Below are positions 1-10,613 of a stretch of 64,000 bases of DNA, one piece after another. Below the pieces are notes generated by a model that saw only the letters and a program-made list of their open reading frames with translations, had not been told where the DNA came from and did not search any database. A program made the translations under genes and the position numbers. This DNA comes from Martinezella rhizogenes (lineage in GTDB: Bacteria; Pseudomonadota; Alphaproteobacteria; Rhizobiales; Rhizobiaceae). The stretch's first letter is position 1, and each line of letters opens with the position of its first letter. Location of the stretch: positions 248,001 through 312,000 of the forward strand of contig NZ_JUHG01000018.1 of NCBI RefSeq assembly GCF_000799715.1. The letters run 5' to 3'.

Positions 1-120
1 ATCGTTTGTGGCAAAGTGTACTTATGTCATGGCATGCAATTTTTTGGCGGCGTGTGTCTTGAATGGGCTTGTTGAGGGACGTCCGTTATGCTTTTCAAGG
101 CGCCAACGGATTTGTGAATA

Positions 121-1356
121 ATGCGCTGCTCCGATCGAGTCGGCTGTGGCGGGGGTATTGATTTTGAGGTTATTCAATTGATTCGCGTAGGCGCGTTGCT
201 AGTTTGCGTAGTTCTGGCGGGATGTAATTCCGTATCGAGCGAGGGGCCGCTGGCCGGTGCCATCGGTGATGACGCCGGACAATCCAGCGCCGAACTCGGA
301 CGCAAGAACGCGGCCGTTTTCGATGTGGTCGATATCGATAGCCGTACGGCCCGTCTCGTTTCCGATTATGTTTCCACCGCGCTCAACCGTCGGTTTGGCA
401 TCGGCGGCGGTGTCGGGCGGGTGGTTATCGGTGTCGGCGACGCGCTGCGGGTGACCATTTTCGAAGCCGGCTCCGACGGGTTGTTCTCGACGGCGCAGTC
501 GAAGCAGGTGTCGCTGGATATTGTCGTCCAGCCGGATGGAACGGCGGCCATTCCCTATGCGGGGTCCGTCAAATTCGCGGGCAAGACGCTGGAGCAGGCC
601 CGCAAGGCGGTTCTGGCTGCATTGGCAACCAAGGCGGTCGAACCGGATGTTATTGTCACGAGCACAGGCACGGCATCACGTACGGTGACCGTTTCCGGAG
701 CCGTCGGCCGTCCGTCGTTGGTTCCCCTGGACCTCACAAGCGAAAAGATCACGCAGGTGATCGCCAAGGCGGGTGGACCGGTTACGCAGCCTTATGAAAC
801 CTCGGTCACGGTGGTTCGCGGCAACAAGATCGGCACCGCCCTTCTGAAGTCGATCGTCGAACACCCTTCCGAGGACATTTACGTTCAGCCTGGCGACCAG
901 GTTTTCCTTGTGCGCGATCCGAGAACCTTTACCCTTCTCGGTTCCGTCAAGGGTGACGGTCGTATCGAGTTCGGCGCCAATGACCTCAATCTTCTCGAGG
1001 CTGTCGCCCTGGGGCACGGCGCGGTCGATGAGTCGACCAATGCCCAGGGATTCTTCCTGTTCCGCTATGAGGAGCCGGATATCGTCAGGAGCCTGCTCGG
1101 CCCAGCGCGTTTCCAGGCGCTCATGCAAAAGGGAATGGCGGCGGATTCCAAGGGACGTTACCCGATCGTCTATCGATTCGACATGTCGCATCCCGACAGT
1201 CTCATCGTTGGGCAAACATTCCCGGTCAAGAGCCGTGACGTCATCTATGTATCGCGTCACCCCTCGGTTGATATCCGGAAGTTCCTGACGCTGGTTGGCT
1301 CCCCGCTCGGGATAGCCTCTCAGGGTGCCGCGACGGCGGCTAACCTGGGGCAGTAA
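121..1356 (+). CDS. rkpU: Wza-type outer-membrane polysaccharide export lipoprotein (RkpU-like)
   Basis: Likely an outer-membrane lipoprotein that helps export capsular polysaccharide. A lipobox (VLAGC, Cys about residue 35) follows a short hydrophobic stretch. A polysaccharide-export domain beginning GVGDALRVTIFEAG (about 103-185) is followed by two SLBB-like beta-grasp repeats (about 188-265 and 270-370). Position directly upstream of rkpA matches the rhizobial rkp-1 region, where this gene is called rkpU; the symbol rests on that recollection. The ATG at 121 gives an unusually long pre-lipobox leader. A TTG at 178 with GAGG about 9 bases upstream would give a compact signal peptide (16 residues before the lipobox Cys) and may be the true start. 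The family is clear; the start is not. Confidence 0.8.
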   Translation: MRCSDRVGCGGGIDFEVIQLIRVGALLVCVVLAGCNSVSSEGPLAGAIGDDAGQSSAELGRKNAAVFDVVDIDSRTARLVSDYVSTALNRRFGIGGGVGRVVIGVGDALRVTIFEAGSDGLFSTAQSKQVSLDIVVQPDGTAAIPYAGSVKFAGKTLEQARKAVLAALATKAVEPDVIVTSTGTASRTVTVSGAVGRPSLVPLDLTSEKITQVIAKAGGPVTQPYETSVTVVRGNKIGTALLKSIVEHPSEDIYVQPGDQVFLVRDPRTFTLLGSVKGDGRIEFGANDLNLLEAVALGHGAVDESTNAQGFFLFRYEEPDIVRSLLGPARFQALMQKGMAADSKGRYPIVYRFDMSHPDSLIVGQTFPVKSRDVIYVSRHPSVDIRKFLTLVGSPLGIASQGAATAANLGQ

Positions 1357-1707
1357 GCCCCGAGGGGCGGGGGGGATGCATGGTTCCGCATCCTCCGGCG
1401 CCGGCATGATCTCGGCGGATCGTTGTACTGTCGAAAGATCAAAACCTATGGGATCGCGAAGACTTACGGGAGCCGGCAGGTGGCTGCTCGCATTTTCCAA
1501 GCGCCGATCTTCGGTCATTCGAAAGCGATTGCCCGCCGATACTTTTTGTCAAAAAGCGTCGTCATTGCTGTCCGTTACTCAACGCAGCATTCCGTACTTG
1601 GTCTTTTTACGGGTGACAACTGCAGATAATTATGATGTGAACGTTTATTAGATGAAGATGGCTACTTTACATCCTGGGATAGTTTAAAAAAATAACGCCG
1701 AGAGATC
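1357..1707. other. Intergenic region between rkpU and rkpA
   Basis: About 350 bases without a convincing gene. A 68-codon open frame from 1423 has no ribosome-binding site and no recognisable protein features. The distal part (about 1600-1707) is clearly AT-richer than its surroundings and includes TATGAT at 1631-1636, so it may hold the rkpA promoter. I could not pair that -10-like box with a good -35. Confidence 0.4.
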
Positions 1708-4700
1708 ATGACGATTGAAATTATCGGACGGGCGAGCATCGCCCCGGGGGCGGGTTCGATTGAGGAGCTGCAGCTCGTTCTCAAGGAAGGACGTTGTACT
1801 GTCGGTCGCATCCCTGATGAACGCTGGGATCTTGCGCGTTTCTGGCACCCGGTCGTCGGCACTCAAGGGAAAACCTACAGCTACGCCGCCGGCGTCATGG
1901 CGGACATCTATTCTTTCGATCCGGCAGTCTTCGGCCTCTCGCAACGCGAGGCGATGCAGATGGATCCGCAGCAGCGCATCCTTCTGAACCTCGTCTGGCG
2001 TGCTCTGGAAGATGCGAACTTGCCTGTGGATGGCTTCGACGGCGAGAGGGTCGGCGTCTATGTTGGGGCATCGTCGCTCGACCATGGCAATCTGACGGCC
2101 GAAGATCCGGCGTCCGGCAGCCCCTATTTCATGACCGGCAACACGCTTTCGATCGTTGCCAACCGAATTTCACATATTTTCGGCCTACAGGGGCCAAGCA
2201 TGACGATCGACACGGCCTGCTCGTCGTCGCTTGTGGCGCTCGATCAGGCGGTGAGGGCGCTGGAATGTGGTGATATCGACACCGCGATCGTTGGTGGCGT
2301 CAACCTTCTGCTCCACCCGCTCTCCTTTGTCGGCTTTGCCCAGGCGCGCATGCTGTCGCCGGAAGGTCTCTGCCGGGCCTATGACGACAATGGCCGCGGC
2401 TACGTTCGCGCGGAAGGTGGCGCGGTCGTCATTCTGCGCAGGACCGATCGCGCGCTACGTGAAAAGGATCGCAGTTACGCTCGCATTCATGCGGTCGGGG
2501 TCAATTCCTCTGGCCGCACGAATGGTATCTCGCTGCCGTCGCGAGAGGCGCAAGCCGCACTGTTACGCTCGATCTATGAAGGGAAGAATATCGACGTCAA
2601 CCGTGTCGCCTTCATCGAGGGCCACGGCACAGGCACCAAGGTCGGCGATCCCGCCGAAGTCTGGGCGATCGGCGAAGTCATTGGCCGAAACCGGCGGGCG
2701 CCCGTGCCTGTCGGCTCGATCAAGTCCAATATCGGCCACACCGAACCTGCCTCAGGCCTCTTCGGCCTGCTGAAGGCAATGATCGCGCTGGAGAACAATT
2801 TCCTGCCGGCGTCACTGCATTTCGATCAGCCGAATGAGACTATCGATTTTGAGGGATTGAATGTTCGGGTCAATACATCGGCCATCGAGCTTCTTCCGGC
2901 GAAACGCCCGCGCTTCGCCGGCATCAATTCTTTCGGCTTCGGCGGCACGAATGCTCATGTCGTCATCAGCGATCCCGATCCGGTCGCTCCTCCCGAACCG
3001 CAGATGCGAGGTGATGGCACGATTTTCGTCGCGAGCGCTCACACAGCCTCGGCGCTTTCGAGACTACTTGAGGACTATAAGAACAGCCTGACCTATGCGG
3101 AGCCTAAGGAGGCCCGGCAGATCGTCGCGTCCGCCGTGGCCAATCGTGAGCCCATGCGTCACCGTTTCGCAGCCAAAGCGAAGGATAGCGCTGCGGTGCT
3201 TGCGGCGATCGATGCGCATTTGTCCGGCGAGAGTTCCGTTGGTGAAATCGGTGAAGTGCCGAGCCAAGCCGTCAAGATTGCCTTCGTCTTTTCCGGTAAC
3301 GGATCGCAATGGGCGGGAATGGGCGTCGAGGCCTATCAGGAAAACCGCCATTTCCGGCAATGTTTCCAGTCGTTTAGCGCGCTCTTTGAATATTATCTCG
3401 GTGAGAAGCTGACGGATATTCTGGTTTCGGCTGATCTGGCCTTGCGGCTCGCCGACACCAAGATCGCGCAGCCTTTGCTGTTTGCCGTTCAGGCCTCTTT
3501 GTCGGATTGCCTGGCGGCACTTGGCGTGAAGCCTGATATTGTCTTCGGCCATTCGGTCGGCGAAATCGCAGCCGCCTATGCGGCCAAGGCGCTGACGGCT
3601 GCCGAGGCGGTCGTGATCGTCGCTAAGCGCTCGCTGCATCAGGATCTTCTTGCCGGTGAAGGCAAGATGGCCGCCGTGGTTCTCAATGAAGACGCAACAC
3701 TCGCCTTCGCCAAGTCTCACGGCCTGGACGATATCTGCATTGCGGCGATCAACGCGCCGAATTCGGTCACGATTTCCGGTCCCGTCCACGAGATCGAGGC
3801 ATTCAGAGATGCCGCCCGCAAGGCGCATATCGTCGCGCACGTCCTCGACATCAACTATCCTTTCCATCACCCGATCATTGACCGGGCGAAGGACGCCTTC
3901 CTGGCGGATTTGCCGGATGTCGCACCGGATGCCGGCACGGGTACTTTCATTTCGTCGGTGACCGGCGAGCTTCATGACGGTCGTCTACTGGATACCCAAT
4001 ATTGGTGGCGCAACGTCCGCGATCCCGTGCTTTTCAAGGTTGCCTGTCAGGCGGCAATCGCGATGGGATGCAACCTGTTCATTGAGATCGCTCCGCGTCC
4101 GATCCTGTCGAATTATGTGACGGAGATCGCCAAGCAGGCGTCCGTCCAGGTGGTTACGATACCGACATTGCTGCGCGAGGCGCCTGTCCCCGACCGCGAT
4201 CCGGTTTCGCAGTCTTTCGCGCGCGCTGTGGCACATGGTGCGCCGGCGCTGCGCTCGCGGGGCAGCGCAACGCGCAATGCCTTCGTTAAGCTGCCGCCCC
4301 TGCCATTCGAGCCAGTCGAACTGCGTTCACAGCCGACTACGGATGAGATCGATATTTTTGGCCGTGACGGCAAGAGCCCTTATACTTTGCTCGGCTGGCG
4401 CACGGATCCCAACAGTTCCAGCTGGAAGAACCATCTGGACGCGCATCTGTTTGCCGACCTCGCCGAACACGTTGTCGATGGCAAGGCGATCCTGCCGGGC
4501 AGCGGTTTCATCGAGATCGCCGTTACCGCGATACAGCAATATTACGAGACCGATGAGGTCGAGATCGGCAATCTCGAGATCCTGCGGCCACTGGAATTGC
4601 GCCAAGACCGCATAGCAGAGCTGTCGACCATCCTGTCGCCGGAGACCGGCAACATCGAGATCCGCTCGCGCGAGCGGCTGAGTAATGACGACTGGACCGT

Positions 4701-7700
4701 CCATGCCGTTGCGCGAGGCCGCAAGCCGATCGATCTCGGCGTGATCGAGGAGCGAGCCCTGCGTGGCTCCGAGGGCCGCAAGTTCGTGCTGACCTCCGAG
4801 AAAACCTATGACATGGCGGAGCGTTTCGGCCTGCAATACGGTCCGCATTTCCAGCTTCTGTCGAAGGCCGTCGCTTTCGGCCACGATGTCATCGAAGTGG
4901 ATCTCAAGCGAGCCGCCGCACCAACCCACCCGTTTGTGACCTATAATCTCAATCCGATGTCGGTCGATGCGGCGTTTCATGGTCTCGTTGCGCTGTTCGA
5001 GCAACTGTCCGGTGACGAGGCCGGCGCCCCTTATATTCCAGTCCGTTTCGGCACCGTGCGTGTTTCGGGCAAGGGAAGACCGGTTGCCAAAGCCGTCATA
5101 GAGATTGATCGGTTCAGCCGGAACTCGATCAAGGCCCGTTTCCGCATGATGGACGCCGAGGGCTGTCAGATTGCGGTTTTCGACGATTGCCGCTTCCGCC
5201 GCACCTACTTGCGTCGTCATACGACGCTTGCCTCCGTAGCATTCCATTATGAGACCGTGCCGTCGGCGATCTTCGGGCGTCGGGCCGGTTCGGACATAAC
5301 GTTGCCGGATGCTTCGGCACTGCAAGGTCCCGCGAGGACGCATTCGTTCAATAATGCGACGCTATTGCTTGATGCGACGATCTATCGGGCGTGTCACGAG
5401 ATCGCACTGGCGGTTGCGGGCAAGGGTGGAGCAATTTCGTTTTCTAGCCTTCCCGACGAGCCGGAGTTCCGGTCATTCCTGGTCAACTGCCTCTATATTC
5501 TGGAGGATGCCGGTATTGCCTCGGCCGATGACGGCGAGTGGCGCGTACCGCTCGATTTTACCTTGCCGCCGGTAAGCGACGTCTTGCGGGAGCTTTATCG
5601 TGAAGACGCCGGCCGTGTTGCCGAAGCCGTTCTCGTCAACAATGCCTATCGCGAGGCGCTGGAGCGTCTCGCCGCCGTCCACAAGCATGTCCTTGGCCAG
5701 TCATCGACCAAGGCGACCGTTCATGCGGTTGGCGGCGCAACGTTGAAGCACGTACTTGTTCATGCGCCTCTGAGCGGCAAGCGGCTTTCGATCATCGCAG
5801 AAGCGCTGACGGCATCCATGGAGGCCAATCCCGGTATCGTTGGCCATATTCTGGAGGTGGGTTCGACATCCGCGGCGTTCAGCCAACGGCTGGCGGCGAT
5901 CGCCGCGAAGGCCGGCGCCTGTCTGATCATCGCCGAGCCGCGAGAGCAGGTGCGCCATGCGCTTGAAATCGCCTTCGAGCGGGATGCGCATGTCATCGTT
6001 ACAGAGCCTGCCAAGCTTGCGGATCAGCCGCTTGCCGACATCATTGTTGCGTCAGGCGATCAAAGCCAGCACCTTCTGTCCCGCGACGAGGGGCTGAAAG
6101 CCGCCATCCGCGCAGCTGCGTTGCACAGTGCGCAGCTTTTGTTCGTTGATCGTGCGCCGAGCGCCTTCAACGATTTTGCCTTCGGTCTGTCGGAGGGATG
6201 GTTTGCCGGCAGCCAATCGCCGGAGTTCCCCGTGGGCCAGCTCGGCACAGTGCAACAGGTCGAGGATATCTTCGCGGCACTTGGTTTCGGCAAGGCGCAA
6301 GCCGAAGAAAAGATCTTTCCGGAAGGCGTGCTGATCACGGCAATGGCCGTGTCTGAACGCCAGATGGTCGACGCCGCCACCTCGCCGGATGTCGATGCGC
6401 CGCTGCTCGTTTTATGCGAGTGTGGCGAGAACCCTGTTGGGATCTCCAGCGCGCGGACCACCGTAATCGATGTCGCAACGACGCCTCTGGATCTCGGCGA
6501 TGTCCTAACGTCGCTCGAACATCATCCGATTCGCATTCTCTACGCGGCGGAGAGACAGGGCGATCGTGATGCGGCCGACTTGTCGCTGGCGCGGCTGCAG
6601 ACGTTTGCGAAACTGGCGGATGCCTTGGCGCGTCGCGCCGATGGCGACAGGCCACGACTGGTGATTATCGCTCCGGGCGGCTCGCCGCTGGCCGAAGAGC
6701 GGATTGATGGCGCCAATTCCGGCCTTTGGGCCTTCGCGCGCGTGCTGCAGAACGAATACGACGTCTTTGATGTGCATCTTCTGGATGCCGAAACGGATGA
6801 CGAGCGGGCGATCGCGGCCGTGGAGACGATCCTTGTGGCCAAGACCGACAACAGGGAATGGGCGTTGGATCGGGCAACCGGCGAAGTCCGCGAGATTCGC
6901 GCTGCCGCTGGTCCCTTTGCCTTGAGCGATATGAGCCGCCGTGACGTCTCGGCAGCGACGATCCGGCAGCACACGAGCGGCCGCCTCGACAGCGTCGTTT
7001 GGGAAGAGACGAACCCGCCGGTGCCGTTGGATGGCGAGGTGATTGTCGCCGTCGAAGCCACTGGCCTCAATTTCCGCGATGTCATGTGGGCCATGGGCTT
7101 GCTTCCGGAAGAGGCGCTGGAGGATGGGTTTGCCGGCGCCACCATCGGCATGGAATTCGCTGGTCGCGTTTTGGCGACAGGATCCGCCGTCGATGATATC
7201 CAGCCGGGCGACAAGGTTATGGGGATCGGCCCCGCTGCGTTTTCGACCCATGTGCGCGTGCGCCGCGATGGCGTTACCAAATTGCCGGAGAAAATGGAGA
7301 CAGTTGCCGCGGCCACGGTGCCCGTTGCCTTCCTGACCGCCTATTACGCGATGGTCGAGCTCGGGCGTATTCAGCCTGGCGAGACGATCCTGATCCATGG
7401 TGCGGCCGGCGGTGTCGGCCTCGCCGCGCTCCAGATCGCCAAGCTCAAGGGTGCCAAGGTGATCGCCACCGCGGGTACGGTCGAGAAGCGCCGTTTCCTG
7501 GAGATGCTTGGCGCCGATCATGTGCTCGATTCCCGCTCGTTGGATTTCGTTGCGGGTGTTCGCCGTCTCACACGCGGCGAAGGCGTCGATCTCGTGTTGA
7601 ACTCGCTGTTTTCCGAGGCGATGGAGCGGAGCATCGAGCTGGTCAAGCCGTTCGGACGTTTCCTGGAGTTGGGCAAGCGTGATTATTACTCCGACCGCAA

Positions 7701-9177
7701 GATCGGCCTGCGCCCCTTCCGCCGCAACATCAGCTATTTCGGCATCGACGCCGACCAGTTGCTGGTCAGCGCTCCGGCTCTCACAAAGCGGATTTTTGCC
7801 GAGATCGGCGAGCTCTTTACCGACGGCAAGCTGACGCCGCTGCCCTATCGAGCCTTTAGCTACGACGAGATCGGCAGCGCTTTCCGGTTGATGCAGAATG
7901 CTGGCCATATCGGCAAGATCGTCGTCCGCCCGCCTGTTCTGGGTATCGACCGCGTCTTACCGGCTCCGGCGAAATCGCTGCGGCTCGACCCCGATGGTGT
8001 TTTCCTCGTGGCTGGCGGCATCGGCGGTTTCGGTCTTGCCGCCGCCGATTGGCTGGTTTCCAAGGGTGCGCGCCGCATCGCGCTGTGCTCGCGCCGGGGC
8101 ATGGCTGATGAGGAGACGCTGAAAGCTGTTGGCGAATGGGAAAAGAAGGGTGTAGTCACAACGCTGCACGCCTGCGATATCACCGACGGGGCGGCCGTCG
8201 AATCCCTGCTTGGCTTGCTTCGCTCCGAAGGCGCGCTGAGGGGTGTTATCCATGCCGCGATGGTTCTGGATGATGCACTGCTCGCCAACCTGACGCCGGA
8301 GCGCAACCAACCCGTCATTGATGTGAAGGTTCGCGGCGCCGGTATTCTCGATCGTTTGACCAGATACGATCATCTCGATCTGTTCCTGTTGTTTTCCTCT
8401 GCGACCACCATGCTCGGCAATCCGGGGCAGGCGAATTATGTTGCCGCGAACGGCTACCTCGAAGGTCTGGCGCGTGCGCGCCGCGCCGCCGGATTGCCGG
8501 CGCTCGCTGTTGGCTTCGGCGCCATTGCCGACAAGGGTTTCCTGGCCCGCAACGGCGAAGTCAACGACCTCCTGTCCAAGCGTATCGGCAAGGCCGCTTT
8601 GAGGGCGCGCACTGCGCTGGAGCAGGTCGAGCGCTACATGCTTGCCGACACCGGCAAGGTCGAGGCCGCCGCCGTCATGATCGCGGAGATCGATTGGAGC
8701 GCGGCCCGTATGCTGCCGATCGCCGGCCGGTCGCTGTTCGCGCCGCTGATGCGCCATGCGGCCAACCATCAAACCTTGAACGATGGTGATACGATCGATC
8801 TGCGGGAACTGATCAAAGGCAAGTCCGAGGATGAGGCGCAGGCCGCGTTGCATACGGTTGTCGCCTCCGAAATTGCCGCGATCCTGCGCGTGACGGAAGA
8901 TACGATCACGCCCGACAAGGTGTTAAAGGATATCGGCCTAGACAGTCTGATGGCGATGGAACTCGGCATGAGCTTCCAGCAGAAGACCGGCTTCGACATT
9001 CCCTTGAGCGGTGTCGGGGAGGGGACAACGGTCAGTGACGTCGTCAGCCGTTTGTGCGATCGCGTCATGAACCGTAGTGGCGAGGAGGCCGCCAGCTCGG
9101 CGGTAGGCGAGGATCAGGTGGTTAGCCGCCTGGTACAGAGCCACTCCCTGCAACCGAAGAAGGCCGCGCAGTCATGA
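1708..9177 (+). CDS. rkpA: RkpA, multidomain type I polyketide/fatty-acid synthase
   Basis: A 2489-residue modular synthase, thought in rhizobia to build a special lipid needed for K-antigen (capsule) production. Domains in order: ketosynthase (about 1-420; Cys171 in DTACSSS, His306 in EGHGTGT, His344 in NIGHTEP); acyltransferase (about 525-830; Ser616 in GHSVGE); dehydratase (about 900-1185; His921 in HVVDGKAILP, Asp1087); a linker of about 550 residues with a decayed methyltransferase-like core; enoylreductase (about 1770-2080; GAAGGVG near 1900); ketoreductase (about 2090-2275; GGIGGFG, Tyr2244); acyl carrier protein (about 2385-2460; Ser2413 in LDSLM). There is no thioesterase, so the product is probably handed to RkpG. 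The set of domains predicts fully reduced acyl chains. It overlaps rkpG by four bases. Confidence 0.95.
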   Translation: MTIEIIGRASIAPGAGSIEELQLVLKEGRCTVGRIPDERWDLARFWHPVVGTQGKTYSYAAGVMADIYSFDPAVFGLSQREAMQMDPQQRILLNLVWRALEDANLPVDGFDGERVGVYVGASSLDHGNLTAEDPASGSPYFMTGNTLSIVANRISHIFGLQGPSMTIDTACSSSLVALDQAVRALECGDIDTAIVGGVNLLLHPLSFVGFAQARMLSPEGLCRAYDDNGRGYVRAEGGAVVILRRTDRALREKDRSYARIHAVGVNSSGRTNGISLPSREAQAALLRSIYEGKNIDVNRVAFIEGHGTGTKVGDPAEVWAIGEVIGRNRRAPVPVGSIKSNIGHTEPASGLFGLLKAMIALENNFLPASLHFDQPNETIDFEGLNVRVNTSAIELLPAKRPRFAGINSFGFGGTNAHVVISDPDPVAPPEPQMRGDGTIFVASAHTASALSRLLEDYKNSLTYAEPKEARQIVASAVANREPMRHRFAAKAKDSAAVLAAIDAHLSGESSVGEIGEVPSQAVKIAFVFSGNGSQWAGMGVEAYQENRHFRQCFQSFSALFEYYLGEKLTDILVSADLALRLADTKIAQPLLFAVQASLSDCLAALGVKPDIVFGHSVGEIAAAYAAKALTAAEAVVIVAKRSLHQDLLAGEGKMAAVVLNEDATLAFAKSHGLDDICIAAINAPNSVTISGPVHEIEAFRDAARKAHIVAHVLDINYPFHHPIIDRAKDAFLADLPDVAPDAGTGTFISSVTGELHDGRLLDTQYWWRNVRDPVLFKVACQAAIAMGCNLFIEIAPRPILSNYVTEIAKQASVQVVTIPTLLREAPVPDRDPVSQSFARAVAHGAPALRSRGSATRNAFVKLPPLPFEPVELRSQPTTDEIDIFGRDGKSPYTLLGWRTDPNSSSWKNHLDAHLFADLAEHVVDGKAILPGSGFIEIAVTAIQQYYETDEVEIGNLEILRPLELRQDRIAELSTILSPETGNIEIRSRERLSNDDWTVHAVARGRKPIDLGVIEERALRGSEGRKFVLTSEKTYDMAERFGLQYGPHFQLLSKAVAFGHDVIEVDLKRAAAPTHPFVTYNLNPMSVDAAFHGLVALFEQLSGDEAGAPYIPVRFGTVRVSGKGRPVAKAVIEIDRFSRNSIKARFRMMDAEGCQIAVFDDCRFRRTYLRRHTTLASVAFHYETVPSAIFGRRAGSDITLPDASALQGPARTHSFNNATLLLDATIYRACHEIALAVAGKGGAISFSSLPDEPEFRSFLVNCLYILEDAGIASADDGEWRVPLDFTLPPVSDVLRELYREDAGRVAEAVLVNNAYREALERLAAVHKHVLGQSSTKATVHAVGGATLKHVLVHAPLSGKRLSIIAEALTASMEANPGIVGHILEVGSTSAAFSQRLAAIAAKAGACLIIAEPREQVRHALEIAFERDAHVIVTEPAKLADQPLADIIVASGDQSQHLLSRDEGLKAAIRAAALHSAQLLFVDRAPSAFNDFAFGLSEGWFAGSQSPEFPVGQLGTVQQVEDIFAALGFGKAQAEEKIFPEGVLITAMAVSERQMVDAATSPDVDAPLLVLCECGENPVGISSARTTVIDVATTPLDLGDVLTSLEHHPIRILYAAERQGDRDAADLSLARLQTFAKLADALARRADGDRPRLVIIAPGGSPLAEERIDGANSGLWAFARVLQNEYDVFDVHLLDAETDDERAIAAVETILVAKTDNREWALDRATGEVREIRAAAGPFALSDMSRRDVSAATIRQHTSGRLDSVVWEETNPPVPLDGEVIVAVEATGLNFRDVMWAMGLLPEEALEDGFAGATIGMEFAGRVLATGSAVDDIQPGDKVMGIGPAAFSTHVRVRRDGVTKLPEKMETVAAATVPVAFLTAYYAMVELGRIQPGETILIHGAAGGVGLAALQIAKLKGAKVIATAGTVEKRRFLEMLGADHVLDSRSLDFVAGVRRLTRGEGVDLVLNSLFSEAMERSIELVKPFGRFLELGKRDYYSDRKIGLRPFRRNISYFGIDADQLLVSAPALTKRIFAEIGELFTDGKLTPLPYRAFSYDEIGSAFRLMQNAGHIGKIVVRPPVLGIDRVLPAPAKSLRLDPDGVFLVAGGIGGFGLAAADWLVSKGARRIALCSRRGMADEETLKAVGEWEKKGVVTTLHACDITDGAAVESLLGLLRSEGALRGVIHAAMVLDDALLANLTPERNQPVIDVKVRGAGILDRLTRYDHLDLFLLFSSATTMLGNPGQANYVAANGYLEGLARARRAAGLPALAVGFGAIADKGFLARNGEVNDLLSKRIGKAALRARTALEQVERYMLADTGKVEAAAVMIAEIDWSAARMLPIAGRSLFAPLMRHAANHQTLNDGDTIDLRELIKGKSEDEAQAALHTVVASEIAAILRVTEDTITPDKVLKDIGLDSLMAMELGMSFQQKTGFDIPLSGVGEGTTVSDVVSRLCDRVMNRSGEEAASSAVGEDQVVSRLVQSHSLQPKKAAQS

Positions 9178-10595
9178 CGCAGGATGCCGATGATGATGCT
9201 ACCGCTGGCGAGCGGAAAAGCAGCCTGCTGGAGCAGATGCGCCGCGTCGGTGAATCCTCTGGGCGCAACCGGGCCGAACGGTTGAACAAGCAGGCGCAGC
9301 AGCCGGTACGCCAGGCCACGCGCTTTGAGGACCTGCCGGAATACAAGCGCGTGATGACGCAGAAGATTGCCGGCGAGATGGCGGGTATCGCCAATCCCTT
9401 CTATCGCTCGCATGATGTTGCCGCCGGCGCGACGACGCGGATGGGTGGGCGCGAGTTTATCAATTTTGCCTCCTACGACTATCTGGGCACCAATACAGAC
9501 CCGTCGGTAGCGGCTCGTGCCAAGGAGGCCATCGACCGCTTTGGCATTTCCGCCTCCGCCAGCCGGCTTGTCGCCGGAGAGCGGCCGGTGCATGTCGAGT
9601 TGGAGCAGCAACTCGCCAAGGTCTACGGCGTCGATGCCGCCGTCTGTTTCGTCAGTGGTTACCTGACCAATGTCGCCACCATCGGCTGCCTGATGGGCCC
9701 GCAGGACCTCGTCATCCATGACGAGTTCATCCATAATAGCGCGCTTGCCGGCATCAAGCTTTCCGGCGCGGCGCGGCGTCTGTTCAAGCACAATGATGCC
9801 GAAAATCTTGAAAGCATCCTGAAGACGCTGTCTTCCGATTTTCGCCGCATCCTGGTGATCGTCGAAGGTGTCTACTCCATGGATGGCGATGTCGCCGATC
9901 TCCCGGCATTGCTGGAGCTGAAGGCACGCTATGGCTTCTGGCTGATGGTGGACGAGGCGCATGCGCTCGGCATCCTGGGCGCGAACGGCCGCGGCACCTT
10001 CGAGCATTTCGGGCTCGATTCGCGCGATGTCGACATCTGGATGGGAACGCTCTCGAAGACGACATCGAGTTGCGGTGGCTATATCGCCGGCAGCAGTGCG
10101 CTCGCCGATGTGTTGAAAGCAGAGGCGGGCGGCTTCGTCTACAGTGTCGGCCTTGCCCCGGTTCTGGCGGCGGCGGCTATCGCGGGTCTGCAAATCCTGG
10201 AATCGGAACCGGACAGGGCCGCGCGGCTCCGGCGTAACGGCAATCTGTTCCTGGAATGCGCCAGGCAGGCGGGTCTCGATACCGGCCTGAGCCTCGGCTT
10301 TTCGGTTGTTCCCGTCATTGTCGGTGATTCGCTACGGGCGGTGCAGCTTTCCAACGATCTGCTGAACGAGGGCATCAATGTTTTGCCCATCATTCATCCG
10401 GCCGTGCCCGAAGGCATGGCGCGCCTGCGCTTCTTCATCACCTGCGATCATACCGAAGAGCAAATTCGTCATTCCGTCGCCGTAACTGCCCGAAAACTCA
10501 AAGATTTACAGGATCGGAACTTCGGCCTAGGGTCCATCGACATGGACAAGGTGATGCAGTTGTTGCCGACGCGTCAGGCATCCATCAAGCCCTAA
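9174..10595 (+). CDS. rkpG: RkpG, PLP-dependent alpha-oxoamine synthase
   Basis: A 473-residue fold-type I PLP enzyme of the AONS/KBL/serine palmitoyltransferase family. These enzymes condense an acyl thioester with an amino acid and release CO2. Visible motifs: VDEAHALG with Asp260 and His263 (cofactor contacts) and TLSKTTSS with Lys295 as Schiff-base lysine. An N-terminal extension of about 75 polar residues precedes the usual start of the fold; AONS itself is about 390 residues. The ATG lies inside the last codons of rkpA (ATGA overlap), so translation is probably coupled. I infer that RkpG takes the acyl chain from the RkpA carrier domain and makes an amino-ketone lipid. The actual amino acid and acyl donor cannot be read from the sequence. 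Confidence 0.9.
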   Translation: MTQDADDDATAGERKSSLLEQMRRVGESSGRNRAERLNKQAQQPVRQATRFEDLPEYKRVMTQKIAGEMAGIANPFYRSHDVAAGATTRMGGREFINFASYDYLGTNTDPSVAARAKEAIDRFGISASASRLVAGERPVHVELEQQLAKVYGVDAAVCFVSGYLTNVATIGCLMGPQDLVIHDEFIHNSALAGIKLSGAARRLFKHNDAENLESILKTLSSDFRRILVIVEGVYSMDGDVADLPALLELKARYGFWLMVDEAHALGILGANGRGTFEHFGLDSRDVDIWMGTLSKTTSSCGGYIAGSSALADVLKAEAGGFVYSVGLAPVLAAAAIAGLQILESEPDRAARLRRNGNLFLECARQAGLDTGLSLGFSVVPVIVGDSLRAVQLSNDLLNEGINVLPIIHPAVPEGMARLRFFITCDHTEEQIRHSVAVTARKLKDLQDRNFGLGSIDMDKVMQLLPTRQASIKP

Positions 10596-10613
10596 CCTCA
10601 AGGCGATCATTTC

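Noticed and set aside
1423..1629. A 68-codon frame between rkpU and rkpA
   Set aside because: No ribosome-binding site and no recognisable features; treated as intergenic.
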